Source of the DNA: Carnegiea gigantea
Taxonomy: Eukaryota > Streptophyta > Magnoliopsida > Caryophyllales > Cactaceae
DNA length: 64,000 nt
Direction of reading: 5' to 3'
Assembly: GCA_029747015.1 (NCBI GenBank)
Contig: JAKOGI010001542.1
Coordinates: 155,633-219,632, forward strand
Part shown: positions 11,651 to 23,449 of the stretch, in pieces
Layout of the letters: each line of letters begins with the position of its first letter
How positions within the stretch are numbered: the first letter of the stretch is position 1
Program-made: the position numbers and the translations under genes
The notes under the pieces: model-generated
The model's database searches: none
What the model was told of the DNA's origin: nothing
Seen by the model: the letters and a program-made list of their open reading frames with translations, nothing else

Positions 11651-14058
11651 CTTATTTGAAACTTAAGGTACTCAGTTAGCATTTACTTCAAACCAGGTTC
11701 ATAATAAAATTCTCAGATGCCACTTTTCAGTTCGTTTCAAGCATTTTTTTAAAAAAAACTCAAAGAGGGGAATGCATAATAACTAAAGCCTTAAAAACGT
11801 TTTCAAACTTATCACTATTCCAAACTTAACGTGCCTGGGTTGCTTATAATTCAAACAAGGTTTCTCCATAATTTTTCAACATAAACGCTTCTTAAAATCA
11901 TAAAAAGTTTACTAGCTCGTAACTCGAAACTCAATCGAAACTCAAATAAGCAGCTAGCATACGAATCAAGCTAGATTTCATAATTAATACCTTAAGTTGC
12001 TCCTTTTCAGATCGTTTAAATCCTTTTAAATGCAAGGAGAAGTTGCATATAAACCAATGCCTTAAAACATTTCGAACTCACTTTTAGTTCGCTTTTAAAC
12101 TTCCTAAACCTATCGGCTATTCAGTTGAGTCACTCCCTGAGTAGTTTGACGATTTAGGATTATTTTGGGCTACAAATATCTTTATAACTGACAGGCAATT
12201 GGTATCTACTTAAAATCATTCAAAATCATGAAAACAAGCGTTTAACAATCCTTCTTAAAGATGTCTAAATTTCAAGAATTAACCACTTAATATCATGTAG
12301 CACATTGAGGGGAAAAGGGGTTTGCAAATAGCACATTCATGTACTGCATAGCACAACTTGGCAAAATCCACTTAATAAACCACCCATGGCCTCTCAATCC
12401 ACACGATTGTAGCAATTCGCAACCCAAGCTCCCTCCTCACACAACACCAACCACAAGAACCTCAAATTCCTTATTAATTCCACCTCAAGCCATCCAACTA
12501 CCAACTCAGTTCATTATTGGCATGCACAAACTAACAATACATAAAATGATCGTATATAAGTATAACATTCATGCTTAATAACGAACATAGAGTTTAAGTG
12601 TACTAACCGATGCAATAGAGACTTTAAAGCGATATTTTGCTTTCTAGTTCGCAAACCAATATCCATAGGCATAATATTCCATTGTAATTACTATGAATAG
12701 ATTATTAATCATGCCCAGACTGATTTAGCCATAATTGTTAGACCCAATTCAGTTTACTCCACACCATTATTTCAATAACTCAGTTAGCCTCTTTAGTCTT
12801 TAAAACAGGATTCAAGTGTAATAAACTGCTACTATACCAGTCCCACAGCACATCCTGTTTATTCCAAAATCTTTAACTAATCAATTCATTCAACCGTGCA
12901 TCAAATCGACATGCAATCTAACCCAAAATCTGTATCATGCTTGTAATTTCCTAATATCGATTCTAATTCACCCAAACTGATTTCCAAGCTCAGAATCGAC
13001 ATGCACTAACTAAATTTAATTAAAATTGTTGAAGATAGTAATAATTAAGAGTAAAGAAATCCCCACCTCGATTCCAAGCTAGGTGTTCGTTCGAAGGGCT
13101 TGCTGCCTCGACTTTGGGCACTCAAACAACTCCAAGTTCCCAACCTTGCTCTCTGATCGCACGAGCAGCACTCGAGTCATGCCCAAACTCACAAAATTCA
13201 AACCCTAAAACAGACCCAAATTTCACTTACTGACTTGAAATTGAATTGGGTGTTTGAGGTTGCGAATTTTTACTCCAATTTATAGAAGATTGAAGCAACT
13301 AAGAGTTGAATTGCATGGCCATACTTGGGCATGTGTTCGTGCTCCAATTCGTCGCCCCAACCTACTGAAAACGTGGTGGTTTTCCTCTAATCTCAGCCCA
13401 AATTTTGCACCAATTGTTACTAGCTTAAAGGGATGGTCGAATGGGTGGTCTTTGCAGGCTGGGTGTGGCGAAAATCTACTGCAAATCCAAGCTTGAAGGC
13501 CGCGTGTATGGTGGAGGAGAGGGGGAAAAAGAAGGTGTAGGAGAGAGGAGAGGAGAGAGACTGTCGGGGGGTTGTGGGCAGGAGGAGGAAAGAAAAGGGG
13601 TCGCACGAAATTACTAATATACCCTTCCCTCCTTCCTTTTCTTGTTCCAAGTTGATCAATCGTTGGTACTGATAGCCTAATTCGTATCCCAAACTCTAAA
13701 CCCAAATCGAATAATATATTCTTTCATCGATTATTCATTCCCAAATATAACAAGGTTCAATTTAATAAGCATCGAAATTCGTCTAAGGTTGACAACCTAA
13801 TCGTATTCGGGTTCCTACCTAAATTAGTACTCGTTAATAACCGTTAATAACGTTATTAAAAATCATTGAATAAATTTTCAAACTAATAATAATAATAGTA
13901 ATAATTTTAAGAGTGACAATATTCTTTTTAATAAAATTATCGCTTACATAGGCATATCGATAATAATTTAACTCATATCGTTAATAAAATACGATTTTTG
14001 TAACGTAAAAAGGCATTATGAACAGCTTAACAGAAAACAAGGTATGCGGGTATTACAT

Positions 14059-14529
14059 CATATAAAACGTATTCGTGTAATATTGCAAATTTACATTTCA
14101 TGAAACAAATTCATAAAATAATCAAATACCCTGTATATCCAAATGATGGCATGAAACTTATTTAGGTGAAACTTTATGAATATCTTTATCAACTACAGTA
14201 ATGGCAGAACAATTACCCAATTCACAATTGCTCATGTATTTGCATATAGTGTATTTATGAAATTATTAAATAAAATGATTATCATGAAACATATTCATGT
14301 AACTAAATATTATATAAAACATATTTATATAACGTAACTTGTAGGGGGATTAACATTAATCTAAATATAACATAAATATTTATTGAATTGAAGTAAAGCA
14401 AATTTACATAATAAATACTAATTTTATATATGAAACAAATTCATATAACTTCAATCTAATTGATTATTAATAAGTCACTCAGCATGAAAATTTCAAGTTG
14501 AAGCATATAAAATGCATTTATATGTGACG
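14059..14529. repeat. Dispersed short palindromic repeats, seven copies
   Basis: Units of about 22-26 bases with the plan cat(a/g)(a/t)aaac..atTcat(g/a)taac occur at 14059, 14099, 14150, 14283, 14311, 14427 and 14504. Each is an imperfect inverted repeat, for example tatatgaaacaaattcata. The spacers are not conserved. Confidence 0.6.
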
Positions 14530-15788
14530 TTAAACATATGAATGTGTTTATAATGAGTTCATGCAGTCTAAATTATAACTAATCCAAAATCTTAATTCAA
14601 CTAATGAACTAATTGCATGAACCATATCTACTTATAGATATAATCAAAATACTTTAACAAGAAATCATGCCATAACTAATAATCTTGGTAATTATTTTAA
14701 AACAAAAACAAAACCATAATAAATTTGTATAAAAAACCTAATCAAACCCGAGACCCTCCCCGCTCTTTCATTCGACCTCAACAAGTTTGGCCTTTCTCTC
14801 TCTACCTTGAAAGCATCAGAATCTCTCACTCTAAACTATCGGCTGACAAAAACATGGGACCCTAGAGCTCCTCCTTTTCATGCTACCATGGACGACCCCC
14901 CATTCCTTTAACTCACACCTTATTATGACAATGATTCTCTCTAACCAGCCACAGTTACTACATTGTTGTCCAAAACACCCAGACAATAGAAAGAACCGCC
15001 GCTCTTCGCCTCTAATTGAAGGCCTACAGCCTTAGATTTTTGCTAAACCGACACCACCTAAGCATAGATCGGCCACCAAGGAGCCGAAATACAACTTCTA
15101 CACGCTCAACGCACATCGTATGCGGTGGCGCGTGGGTTATTCTTGTCGGCATGTGGCTATGTTTTCGTGTTTTCTTCAATGGTTTGAGCATATCGGCATG
15201 TAAAGGAGGCAGTGGAGGAAGCAGGTCGTCAAAAGACCTTCGTCGGTGCTGATGGGTATTGCCTGACTCTTTCACTGGGTTTCTTGCCTTTTCTCAATTC
15301 CCCTTTTTTTTTTATAAATAAGTGCGAGGAGGCATTCAACTAAGCAACTAAGGCCTCGTCGGAGCATTTTCCATCATGTTCATAGAGGCATGGGCAGAGT
15401 TTGGTTGATCGGGCAAGGCAGGTCCACATTTTGGTCAGATCTAGGGTTAGGGAGAAGTCAGCTTTAGGGTTAGGAGTTAACCTACTTAGAGAAATAGGGG
15501 CTCACAGTCAGGGAAAAAACAATTAGGTAAGCACGCTTAGCAGATAATCACATGTGAAAAGCATGCTTTCATGAATTAAAACAACATAATTTGATTGGTT
15601 GAGATGAACACATCATCACACTGATATTTAGAACAATCTAGCTTGTGTAATTACAAAAAGTAATCACTTATGCCGATTATTCGAGTTAACTAGGGCCGAC
15701 AGATGATACTTTAAGCATAATTCAAACATAGAACAAACTAATCATATGTTTAGTCATGATGGATAAATTCAAGGTCAAAACCGAGCAA
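14530..15788. other. Unassigned AT-rich stretch
   Basis: No coding frame, RNA gene or clear transposon domain. The part from about 15300 to 15788 may be the leader of the minus-strand element whose primer site is at 15789, but no gag is seen below it. Confidence 0.4.
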
Positions 15789-15833
15789 CAATGGCTCTGA
15801 TACCACTGTTAGAAAATCAGGCAAGTGTAACAC
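15789..15833 (-). mobile_element. Primer-site remnant of an LTR element (minus strand)
   Basis: The plus strand reads aatggctctgataccactg, whose complement is a perfect tggtatcagagcc initiator tRNA-Met primer site. It is followed at 15808 by tgttagaaaat, which on the minus strand is an LTR end in ...aaca. That is the usual junction of an LTR retrotransposon. The LTR would extend upward from 15808; its other end was not found. Confidence 0.5.
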
Positions 15834-15873
15834 TTAGTACCGTAGTAATCTATAAATAGTATTTAGTCTTTGA

Positions 15874-16095
15874 TTACTTAGCCATGTATAAGTTATAAAC
15901 ATTGACAAACAAATGGTATATCGACAACAACGAGCTGAATTTTCTTGGAAACGAATCCCTCCGGTCCCCTTTGGTAAGTATGCCCTCACTTTTATCGAGG
16001 AAATTGTCAACTTGGTTGAATTCACCAATTAAAACTAGAGGTCCCTGAAGCTCCTTCACAGTTAGAGCTTCAAATACAAAAGTCATGTAATGCAT
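15874..16095 (-). pseudogene. Possible LINE endonuclease fragment
   Basis: A 73-residue minus-strand frame contains LVLIGEFNQVDN followed by FLDKSEG. In plant LINEs the endonuclease has IGDFN followed by a K/G-rich turn, so this resembles a mutated piece of that motif (Asp to Glu). The rest of the frame does not match what I know of the domain. It could be chance. Confidence 0.35.
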
Positions 16096-16749
16096 AGTAC
16101 CCTAGTTGTTTATATGTCACAAAACAAGATGTTGGTAAATTTATTTCCAAATAGACCCAAAAAAAAAACTGCAAATTGAAGTTATTGGGATTTGGACCCA
16201 AATTAGTACTAGCTCCATTTGAAGTCATAACATAGATAATTGAACTCATTTAGAGTTGGCAAAACTAAACTTGTACCAAGGTTCAAAAATCAATCGAATA
16301 ACATCAACTTATACCGAAACTCGCACCAAACTTAGGCTCTGTTTTTTTCGTTGGAAAATTGCAGGTGTGGGATGGTTGAGAGTGGGTATGAGTAGTAATT
16401 GTTTTTAAACTCTGGGAAAGGGAGGAAGGAGTGAAAAGAAGTGGGAAGGAACGGGAAGGAGTTGAATGAAGCAGGAGAATTGATGTAAGTTACGTATTTT
16501 ATTTTTTTAATGTAATCTTTTATTTGTGATAGCAATTACCGATGATAAAAAAATTTTTTAGACTGAAAAAAATATTTTTCTGTGTTGACTCAGGTACGAA
16601 ATATTGTTTTGTGGCCGTTGTTAACTAAAAAAATTGTAATTTTCGTTATTCGTAAAGCAAATTACTGATGTATTTTTTTCTTCTATATTAATCAAATACG
16701 AACAACGAAAAAAATACACATATATTCAAGCCTTATTCTTTTCGTTGGT

Positions 16750-17055
16750 AAATCCAAATTTACCAACCTCAACCCATTTCAACCTACATCAACCCACTGC
16801 ACGAATTTCAATAAAAAGATACAAACTTCAACTTTAGCCCACTTCAACCAACTACAATCTGTTTCCCACTATTTTAACAACTTCTACCCATTATAACCAA
16901 AAAAAAAAAAAAAAATTCAACCCACTTCAACCAACTTCAACCTATTTCAACCAACTTCAACCCACTTCAATAAAAAAATACCCACTTTAATCCACTTCAA
17001 TAAAAAAATACACACTTCAACCTACTTTAACCCACTTCTATCAATCTCAACCAAT
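16750..17055. repeat. Minisatellite-like ttcaaccmac stretch
   Basis: Many imperfect units of the type acttcaaccc(a/t) of 10-13 bases occur, mixed with aataaaaaa runs. It lies inside the Harbinger-like element. Confidence 0.6.
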
Positions 17056-17792
17056 TTTCCTATTCACAAACCTATCATTCCTAATGAAAAGGATGGACCC
17101 TCAGTACACGGAAAAAAATCATCTGCAATTTGCGTGAAGAACTTCCAATATTTTGTTACTAATGCACACGGAAAAATAAATTTGCTCAAAATACACATAC
17201 AATATATCTGCACTCCTATCACGAAGTACAAACAACGCCAAAAAAATTAACACATTCCTTCATTATGCTGAAAAAAATTTGCAAATTTAGCCCCAAATTA
17301 CAATGAACGAAAAAATAAATCTGTTACACGTACAACAACAACCATGCACGCTTTGGTGTCCTGCAACAAATATTTCATAATCAACGTAAAAAGTAAAAAT
17401 TTAAGCATCTCTTCCACATACAGAATCAAACCCAAAATATCTACTAGTCACAAAAAACTAACATTTGCTAAACAAAGTAGAAAAATTATTATTTCTTTGA
17501 TATATATAGCAAAAATTACGTCACCTACAATTTTTGGCACGACAAACAAATATTTCCATAACATCCGAAAAATATAAAACTTTTCATAATTGTTATCAGA
17601 CTATTCATACACACAATTACATACATTATAAAAGTTTTCAAAATATGAAAAATAACAGTTATATGTAGGAGTGGAAAATAATGGGTGAGAGTGGGAGGAA
17701 GTGGGAAGGAATTATATATTTTTTTTTTTAAAGTGTGGTAAGATATGGGAAAGGGGGGAGCAGTGGGTGGGAGTAGGAAAGAGTGGGTTGGG

Positions 17793-19087
17793 TGATAAGT
17801 GCTTAAAGTGTACATCATTTTAGGATCATTTTGCTGCATTTTTAGGCAAAATTGTATGCTTTATGTGATAATTTATACTCATTTTCCTATTTTGTGCTCG
17901 GGTATGGTTCTTTTCTGTGTTTTGTCGGATTTTGGACATTTTTGCCCTTGCTTTGACCCTAATTAAGTGTATTTTGATTCTCTACAAATGCCCTTGAGTT
18001 GCCATGCCCGTGGAAGAAAGAAGAACAGAAGAATGCCGAGGCAGTGGACACTACGGTCGATCCGCGGTGTCTCTATTTCCTATGAGGCTTTTTGTTTTCT
18101 CGCAAGCTCTTCGACTTCGTAGCTGTTATTATTCTATTATTATCCGTGGCTGTTCATCTTCCAAAATTTAACTATAAAAGGGGGGGCTCTCATCCTCATA
18201 AACACCCCATCATCTCGTCTCATACTCCTTTCCTCTCTTCAAGTAGATTAGGATTAGTTTAGATTCGAGAGAGAGTGAGATAGAATTGAAGTGAAGACTT
18301 GCAAGGATTTCACCCCGGGTTTGCACGACAGTTCAAGCGCGATTTTTGGCTAAGCAATTCTTCTCTCCTCTCTTCTCTTTCCTCTTTAGATTTATCATTT
18401 TAGAGTAGTTAGTGGTTTAATCTTTTATTATGTCTGAGTAGCTTTATTTTGCCTAGGGATTTAGTAGTTTATGAAAGTGTAATTGGATCAGGTTTTAATC
18501 TATTCAATTGTGCTTATTTTCATGATTGGTTTGATTTCGTTCTATCAAGTGTTTGATATGTTGTGAGTTGATTTTTGGTCAAAATTTACTTGCAGACTTG
18601 AAACAATCGAGTGAACATTCGAAATACGACATTTTATTGCTGGACTGCTTGAATAGACATAACATAACTTCATCTCAAAAGAGAGATTTATATGTTAGGA
18701 GGGCTTGTAAGTAATCGAATATATTAAACTTAGATTAAGTCAAATTAGTTTGAAAGAACGATGTTTGCTTAATTTAGGCAAATTTGATTAATTTCGAAAG
18801 AATAGATCAAGTTTCTTGACAAGATTACAATTTTTCGGAATTAACGAATTAGAGAATAGCACATGTTTATTCGTTTTGATCCAATTCTCTTCCATAATTG
18901 AGAAAATTCCTAGACGTTTTTCTCTTATTGATTTAGACAAGTTTATTTGAAGTTGTTGAATCAAAGCCATTTAAATTAGAATTTTGCTTAGCATATCTTG
19001 AGGGAATATAACCCAGTAGTTCAACCTAGTCTTTGTGGGATCGACCTTGATTCGCTACAATGCCACTGTGCGCTTGCGGCTGTACCA
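17793..19087 (+). repeat. Left LTR of the gag-only element
   Basis: It starts tgataagtgc and ends gcggctgtacca. It includes a segment near 18310-18360 that the right copy lacks (about 49 bases). A TATA-like actataaaagg sits near 18170, a plausible promoter position. Confidence 0.9.
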
Positions 19088-19093
19088 AGTTTT

Positions 19094-19112
19094 TGGCACC
19101 GTTGCCGGGGAC
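19094..19112 (+). other. Primer binding site, tRNA-Asp type
   Basis: tggcaccgttgccggggac matches the complement of the plant tRNA-Asp 3' end (tggcgccgttgccgggga) except for one base in the core and the last position. It lies 6 bases after the LTR end. Confidence 0.8.
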
Positions 19113-19230
19113 TAGCATTGAAGATTAGGTTTTTCCTAATAGGTTTGACTAAGCGTTTTGTTGTTCTTTGGAAAAAAAACAAAAAATATTTTAAAAGTAA
19201 AAAAAATAAAATAATATTTGAGACACAACG

Positions 19231-20326
19231 ATGGCCATTTTTCATTTCCCCCAATTCGAGCATGAATTATTTTGGAGATATTTTAAGCATTTAAATATTT
19301 TTCTTACTCAATGTGATAATTGTGTTGGTAAATAGAAAATTTTGGATACTGTTGATGAGGCGTGAATAGTAAAACCTATATTCTTTTAGAATATTTGAAT
19401 TTTCATGGTGAAAATGTTGATGATGCACGGTATTTGCTTAAGTGACTTGCTTGGGATTCATTTGAATTTGAGAAGGCTGGTCGTGTTTGTAGATATTCAA
19501 TTTCTTATCCTTGCACATTTTATTGTAGATCTTACTATACTCCTTTTTGGTGTGATTTGTATAATGGTTCTGACCATGATACTAATTCGTGTCCTTATTA
19601 TGCATGCTATGAGCAACCAGACTTTGTATCACCCTGGGACAATACTGATATTGTCCTATCCTTACCTGACTCGTCCTTTCCTTTAGCTCAGTGCACGAGG
19701 CTTGAGGTGGGTAAGCCTTTTGGGTTTGATACTAGATTTGATGTTGCTGATGCATGTTTTAAGTTAGAAGATATTTTAGATGAGGTGCATGGTCTAGATA
19801 AGACTCCTTTGGAGGGGTCACGTAATGTGTTTATGCATGAGGAGTCTCCTAGCCGTGATTTTGATAATATTGCTCTCCCTAATCCCCTTGATCATAACCA
19901 TGTTTCTCCTACATGTTCGCAACCCTCTATTTCCCCTGAGTATTCTTTAGATGCGCCCATTGATAATCTTAATATTTGTGATTCTAATGTTGATTTGGGC
20001 TCTGTGGATAATATGTTAATATGCTTGGTGGAAATGTTGATAATTTTCTTTCCCTAGGATATTTTTGTGGGTATGATGCCTCCCTTGACCGGTATTGCAT
20101 ATTCCTAGTGGACAAGCCTAGAAAAATCATGTGGAACACTTTCTTTGCTTTCTCTTTTGATTTTTCTATTAGTTTTGCTTTGTTAAAGAGAGCACTAACT
20201 TTCTTTGATGTGATTATTTTCATGCTCTCTTATTACCATGCTTGGAAACTCTATGCTGAGGAGTTTGATAAGCTTCTGCGTGCCCTGACGATGTCTGATT
20301 TAAAGAGCCAAGTCTTGACATCGTGA
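19231..20326 (+). pseudogene. gag: gag-like protein of a non-autonomous LTR element, broken
   Basis: The frame opens at ATG 19231 (MAIFHFPQFEHELFW), shifts several times before 19440, then runs open to near 20016, where one base appears lost, and continues from 20021 to TGA 20324. A single zinc-knuckle-like motif WCDLYNGSDHDTNSCPYY is present; the second Cys of CX2CX4HX4C is Tyr. A following block has LSLPDSSFPLAQC and GYDASLDRYC..LVDKPRKIMWNTFF. I recognise this as a protein type of plant gag-only retrotransposons, not as a host gene. It would have to rely on enzymes from another element. Confidence 0.7.
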
Positions 20327-20376
20327 TGGAGTGGCTGATGCTCCATGTGTCACGGATATTACGAGGCCACATAGCT

Positions 20377-20395
20377 TAGGTGCACTCTGCACCTA
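20377..20395 (+). other. Perfect 8-bp-arm hairpin after the gag-like frame
   Basis: taggtgca-ctc-tgcaccta: arms match exactly, loop of three. It lies about 50 bases after the gag-like stop. Possible RNA structure; role unknown. Confidence 0.6.
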
Positions 20396-20468
20396 GCCTG
20401 GTAAGATCGTTATATTTTGTTTTCCTTTCTTTTCTCTTACTTTCTTTCTTTTGCATAATAATGCTTTA

Positions 20469-20483
20469 TTTAAGCATGGGGGA
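20469..20483 (+). other. Second copy of the polypurine-tract motif
   Basis: tttaagcatggggga, identical over 15 bases to 22136-22150 next to the right LTR. It may act as a central plus-strand primer. Confidence 0.6.
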
Positions 20484-21389
20484 AGGGTAGCTTCATGTTT
20501 TTCATTTTGGTTATTAGTTTGCATATATGTTAGAGCATATATTTTTAAGTTTCTTTTTGTTTGAATTAGTGTTTTGCATTCAGTTGCATTTAGGTTTGCA
20601 TTTTAGATTTGCATGTAGAGATGGTGAGAATTGGTTTGAGATAACCTCCAATGATGATTCTTTAGGCATAATAGCTTTCAAGAGTTTGAGTAACTTTTGG
20701 TGTATAATCCCTTTTGATGCGAAAATTTGTGAAGGTTTAGTAAATACTTCTTGTTTTGAGCCTTGTCTTGTTTGAGAACTTTGTTATCCCCAGAGTTTTT
20801 GGCACTAATATTAGTACATGGATTCATTATGTGAGCTTAATGCGACTTTGGTAGATATCCCGTGAGATTTTGAGCCTTATTTGAACTAATTCATTATATT
20901 TAGTCTCATGTTTCTTTCATCTGTGTGGCTCTTCCATGTTGTATCTCTAGAACTTGCCTAGACTCTTGTTCAAAAGCACATTAGATTAGCATATGCATAT
21001 TTGATGATATGATAGAGGCATTTCTTTCTTTGGCCATTTTAGCCACATAGCCAAGTAGCCTACCCTTGTGTTACATGTTTATTCCCTTTGCTAGCCCATT
21101 TGAGCTTATATCCATCTTTGTTGTGATCCCTTCATATTAGCCCTTAGCCGAACACATATTCCTACCTTTAAGCTAAGTCTATAGAGCATTGATTTGTTTA
21201 TGTAGTGGGTGGTTTTGGGGATATTTGAGTTTAAGGTGGCTTTGGTATGTTGATTTATTGAGGAATTAATGACATTGAGCATTTGCTTTGGTTCCCTCTT
21301 GTTTGGGTTGTGTATGTATATATATTCGGTTGTGAGTTGATAGTTAGTAATCCTATGCCATTCAATAATGCAATTTGCCTTTCATTTCC

Positions 21390-21526
21390 CCAAAAAAAGG
21401 GAAAAAAAAGGAGAAGAAGAAAAAGTAGAAGAAGAAAAAAAATCATGTTGCAAAAACAAAACAAAGGAAAAAAAGGAAAAAAAAAGAAAATTGTAGAAAA
21501 AAGAAAAAAAAGTGAAAAAAACTAAG
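21390..21526 (+). repeat. Purine-only-rich tract
   Basis: About 135 bases of almost uninterrupted A and G with runs such as aagaagaaaaag and ggaaaaaaaagg. Confidence 0.8.
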
Positions 21527-22135
21527 TGTTTGGCATGAGATATGTAAGTAGCTTGTGTTCTTTCTTTGTCAACTCATTTCATATGTAATTGATTGGGATA
21601 TGTTCAGTGTATTTTGGAGTTTGGAGTGTTGGTAAACTTATTAGTTTCTTGGTGGTTGGTTGCTCCCTAGTCACTTAGCTAAGTAGCTCCACATTGCTTA
21701 AGTTCATTTGTCTACTTCTTTTCCTTAACCCTTATAGCCCACATTACAACCCTATAGATTGCATCTTTGGAATAAGTCTTGAGTGAACCTGTGATATATT
21801 TCAAACACATGAGGGGAGTGTTCCACATTTCCCAAAAGTGAGGTTCTATCAGTCCATTTGGCTCTACTCAATCTCATGTGCTTGCATAACATGATCTATG
21901 ATTCTTTAGGGGTGATCAAGTTTGATATTAACCTTATGGTCTCATACTTCTTCGGAAACCTTCTCGTCCTTCTAATTCTAAAATGTTTTGCGCACTATTT
22001 GGGATTATCGTTGATTATTATTCTCGGTTATGATATGCTATAGCTTGCCTACTTTAAAGAGTTTTCATGCATTGAGTTCTAGATGCGTTTCCCCTTGTCG
22101 GTTTTATCTAGTGTTTCCTTGAGGACAAGCGACGA

Positions 22136-22150
22136 TTTAAGCATGGGGGA
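22136..22150 (+). other. Polypurine tract of the gag-only element
   Basis: tttaagcatggggga followed by gtt and the LTR start at 22154. Confidence 0.85.
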
Positions 22151-22153
22151 GTT

Positions 22154-23413
22154 TGATAAGTGCTTAAAGTGTATATTATTTTAGGGTCGTTTTGCTGCAT
22201 TTCTAGGGAAAATTATATGCTTTATGTGATAATTTATAGTCCTTTTCCCATTTTACGCTCGGGTGTGGTTCTTTTCTGTATTTTGCAGAAGTCTGGATAT
22301 TTTTTCCCTTACTTTGACCCTAATTGAGTGTATTTTGACTCTCCACAGATGCCCCTGAGTTGCCATGCCCGTGAAAGAAAGAAGAACAGTAAATGCCGAG
22401 GCTGTGGACACTACGGTCGGTTCGTGGTGAGTCCCACAGTCCATGGTGTCCCTATTTCCTGCGAGGCCTTTTGTTTTCTCGTAAGCTTCTCGACTTCCTA
22501 ACGGTGATTATTCCATTATTACGCGTTTTTATTCGTCTTCCAAAATTTTACTATAAAAAGGGGGGCTCTCATCCTCACAAACAGCCCATCATCTCATCTC
22601 ATACTCCTTTCCTCTCTTCAAGTAGATTAGGATTAGTTTAGATTAGAGAGAGAGTGGTATAGAGTTGAAGTGAAAACTTACAAGGATTCTTCTCTCTTCT
22701 CTTCTCTTTCGTCTTTAGATTTATCATTTTAGAGTAGTTAGTTGTTTAATCTTTGATTATGTCTGAGTAGTTTTCTTAATCTAGGAATCTAGTAGTTTTT
22801 GGAAGTGTATTGGATCATGTTTTAGTTTATTCAATTGTGCTTATTTTCTTTATCAGTATGATTTTGTTCTATCAAGTATTTGACATGTTGTGAGCTAATT
22901 TTTGGATAAAATTTACTTGCACACTTGAAACAATAGGGTGAACATTCGACATACGAGATTTGGTTGTTGGACTGCTTGAATAGACATAGCATAACTTCGT
23001 CTCGAAAGAGATTTATATGTTAGGAGGGCTAGTAAATAATTGAATATATTAAACTTGGATTAAGTCAAATTAGTTTGAATGAACGACGTCTGCTTAGTTT
23101 AGGCAAATTTGATTGATTTGGAAAGAATAGATCAAATTTCTTGACAAGATTACAATTCCTCGGAATTAACCAATTAGAGAATTGCACATGTTTATTCATT
23201 TTGATCCAATTCTCTTTCTATAACTGTGAAAATTCCTAGACGTTTTTCTCTTATTGATTTAGACAAGTTTATTTGAAGTTGTTGAATCAAAACCATTTAA
23301 ATTAGAATTTTGCTTAGCATATCTTGAGGGAATATAACCTAGTAGTTTAACCTAGTCTCTATGAGATCGACCTTGATTTGCTACAATGCTACCGTGCACT
23401 TGCGGTCGTATCA
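22154..23413 (+). repeat. Right LTR of the gag-only element
   Basis: 1260 bases from tgataagtgc to gcggtcgtatca, followed by the duplication ttggg. Confidence 0.92.
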
Positions 23414-23449
23414 TTGGGTCCATTAAATTACAAAAAGAACAGGGCCTTA

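Larger units (their letters stand above)
10770..14057 (-). repeat. LTR of a LARD-related element, cut by the chromovirus insertion
   Basis: Read on the minus strand, it begins tgtaatacccgc at 14057 and carries motifs shared with the LTRs at 26692 and 33710: gataattttattaaaaag, a regionally conserved aggttgtcaacct inverted repeat (13786-13798), a Pu/Py-rich leader, and a late block with aataa...gcattt...agaaaa next to 10770. The homology to the other LTR stops at 10770, where the chromovirus begins, so the remainder should lie left of the window. There is no polypurine tract next to 14057, so it is a 5' LTR start or a solo LTR. Frames at 13254-13705 are fortuitous, from the GC-richer leader. 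Confidence 0.65.
20327..22135 (+). other. Long non-coding 3' interior of the gag-only element
   Basis: About 1.8 kb with no pol domain. It contains a perfect hairpin at 20377-20395, a second copy of the polypurine-tract motif at 20469-20483, and an A/G-only-rich tract at 21390-21526. Small frames here look random. Confidence 0.7.
17793..23413 (+). mobile_element. Non-autonomous gag-only LTR retrotransposon, tRNA-Asp-type primer site
   Basis: Both LTRs (1295 and 1260 bases) begin tgataagtgcttaaagtgta and end in (c/t)(g/t)ta(c/t)ca. The 5-bp duplication ttggg is perfect at 17788-17792 and 23414-23418. The 3.07-kb interior holds one decayed gag-like frame and long non-coding sequence; no protease, reverse transcriptase or integrase is found. 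The tRNA-Asp-like primer site and the catgggggagtt polypurine tract are typical of the Athila/Tat side of Ty3/gypsy, but with no pol the lineage is inferred. LTRs differ at about one base in eight over 265 aligned bases, so it is old. Confidence 0.88.
16335..23446. mobile_element. PIF/Harbinger (Tourist-like) element, split by an LTR element
   Basis: The left end ggctctgttttttt at 16335 and the complement of the right end, ggccctgttctttttg (ending 23446), form inverted termini. Both are flanked by TTA (16332-16334 and 23447-23449), the 3-bp target duplication typical of PIF/Harbinger. Without the inserted LTR element (17793-23413 and one ttggg copy) it is about 1.5 kb. No transposase frame is visible, so it is non-autonomous. 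Terminal GGC/GGG start and TTA duplication fit Tourist-type elements; the termini are imperfect, so family assignment is moderate. Confidence 0.6.

Noticed and set aside
13254..13705. Three overlapping frames on both strands
   Set aside because: They lie in the GC-richer leader of an LTR and carry no motif; competing frames on both strands argue against coding.
16737..17100. Inner copy of Harbinger-like termini
   Set aside because: gccttattcttttcgttgg resembles the outer end, but no matching TTA duplication or clear right end was found.
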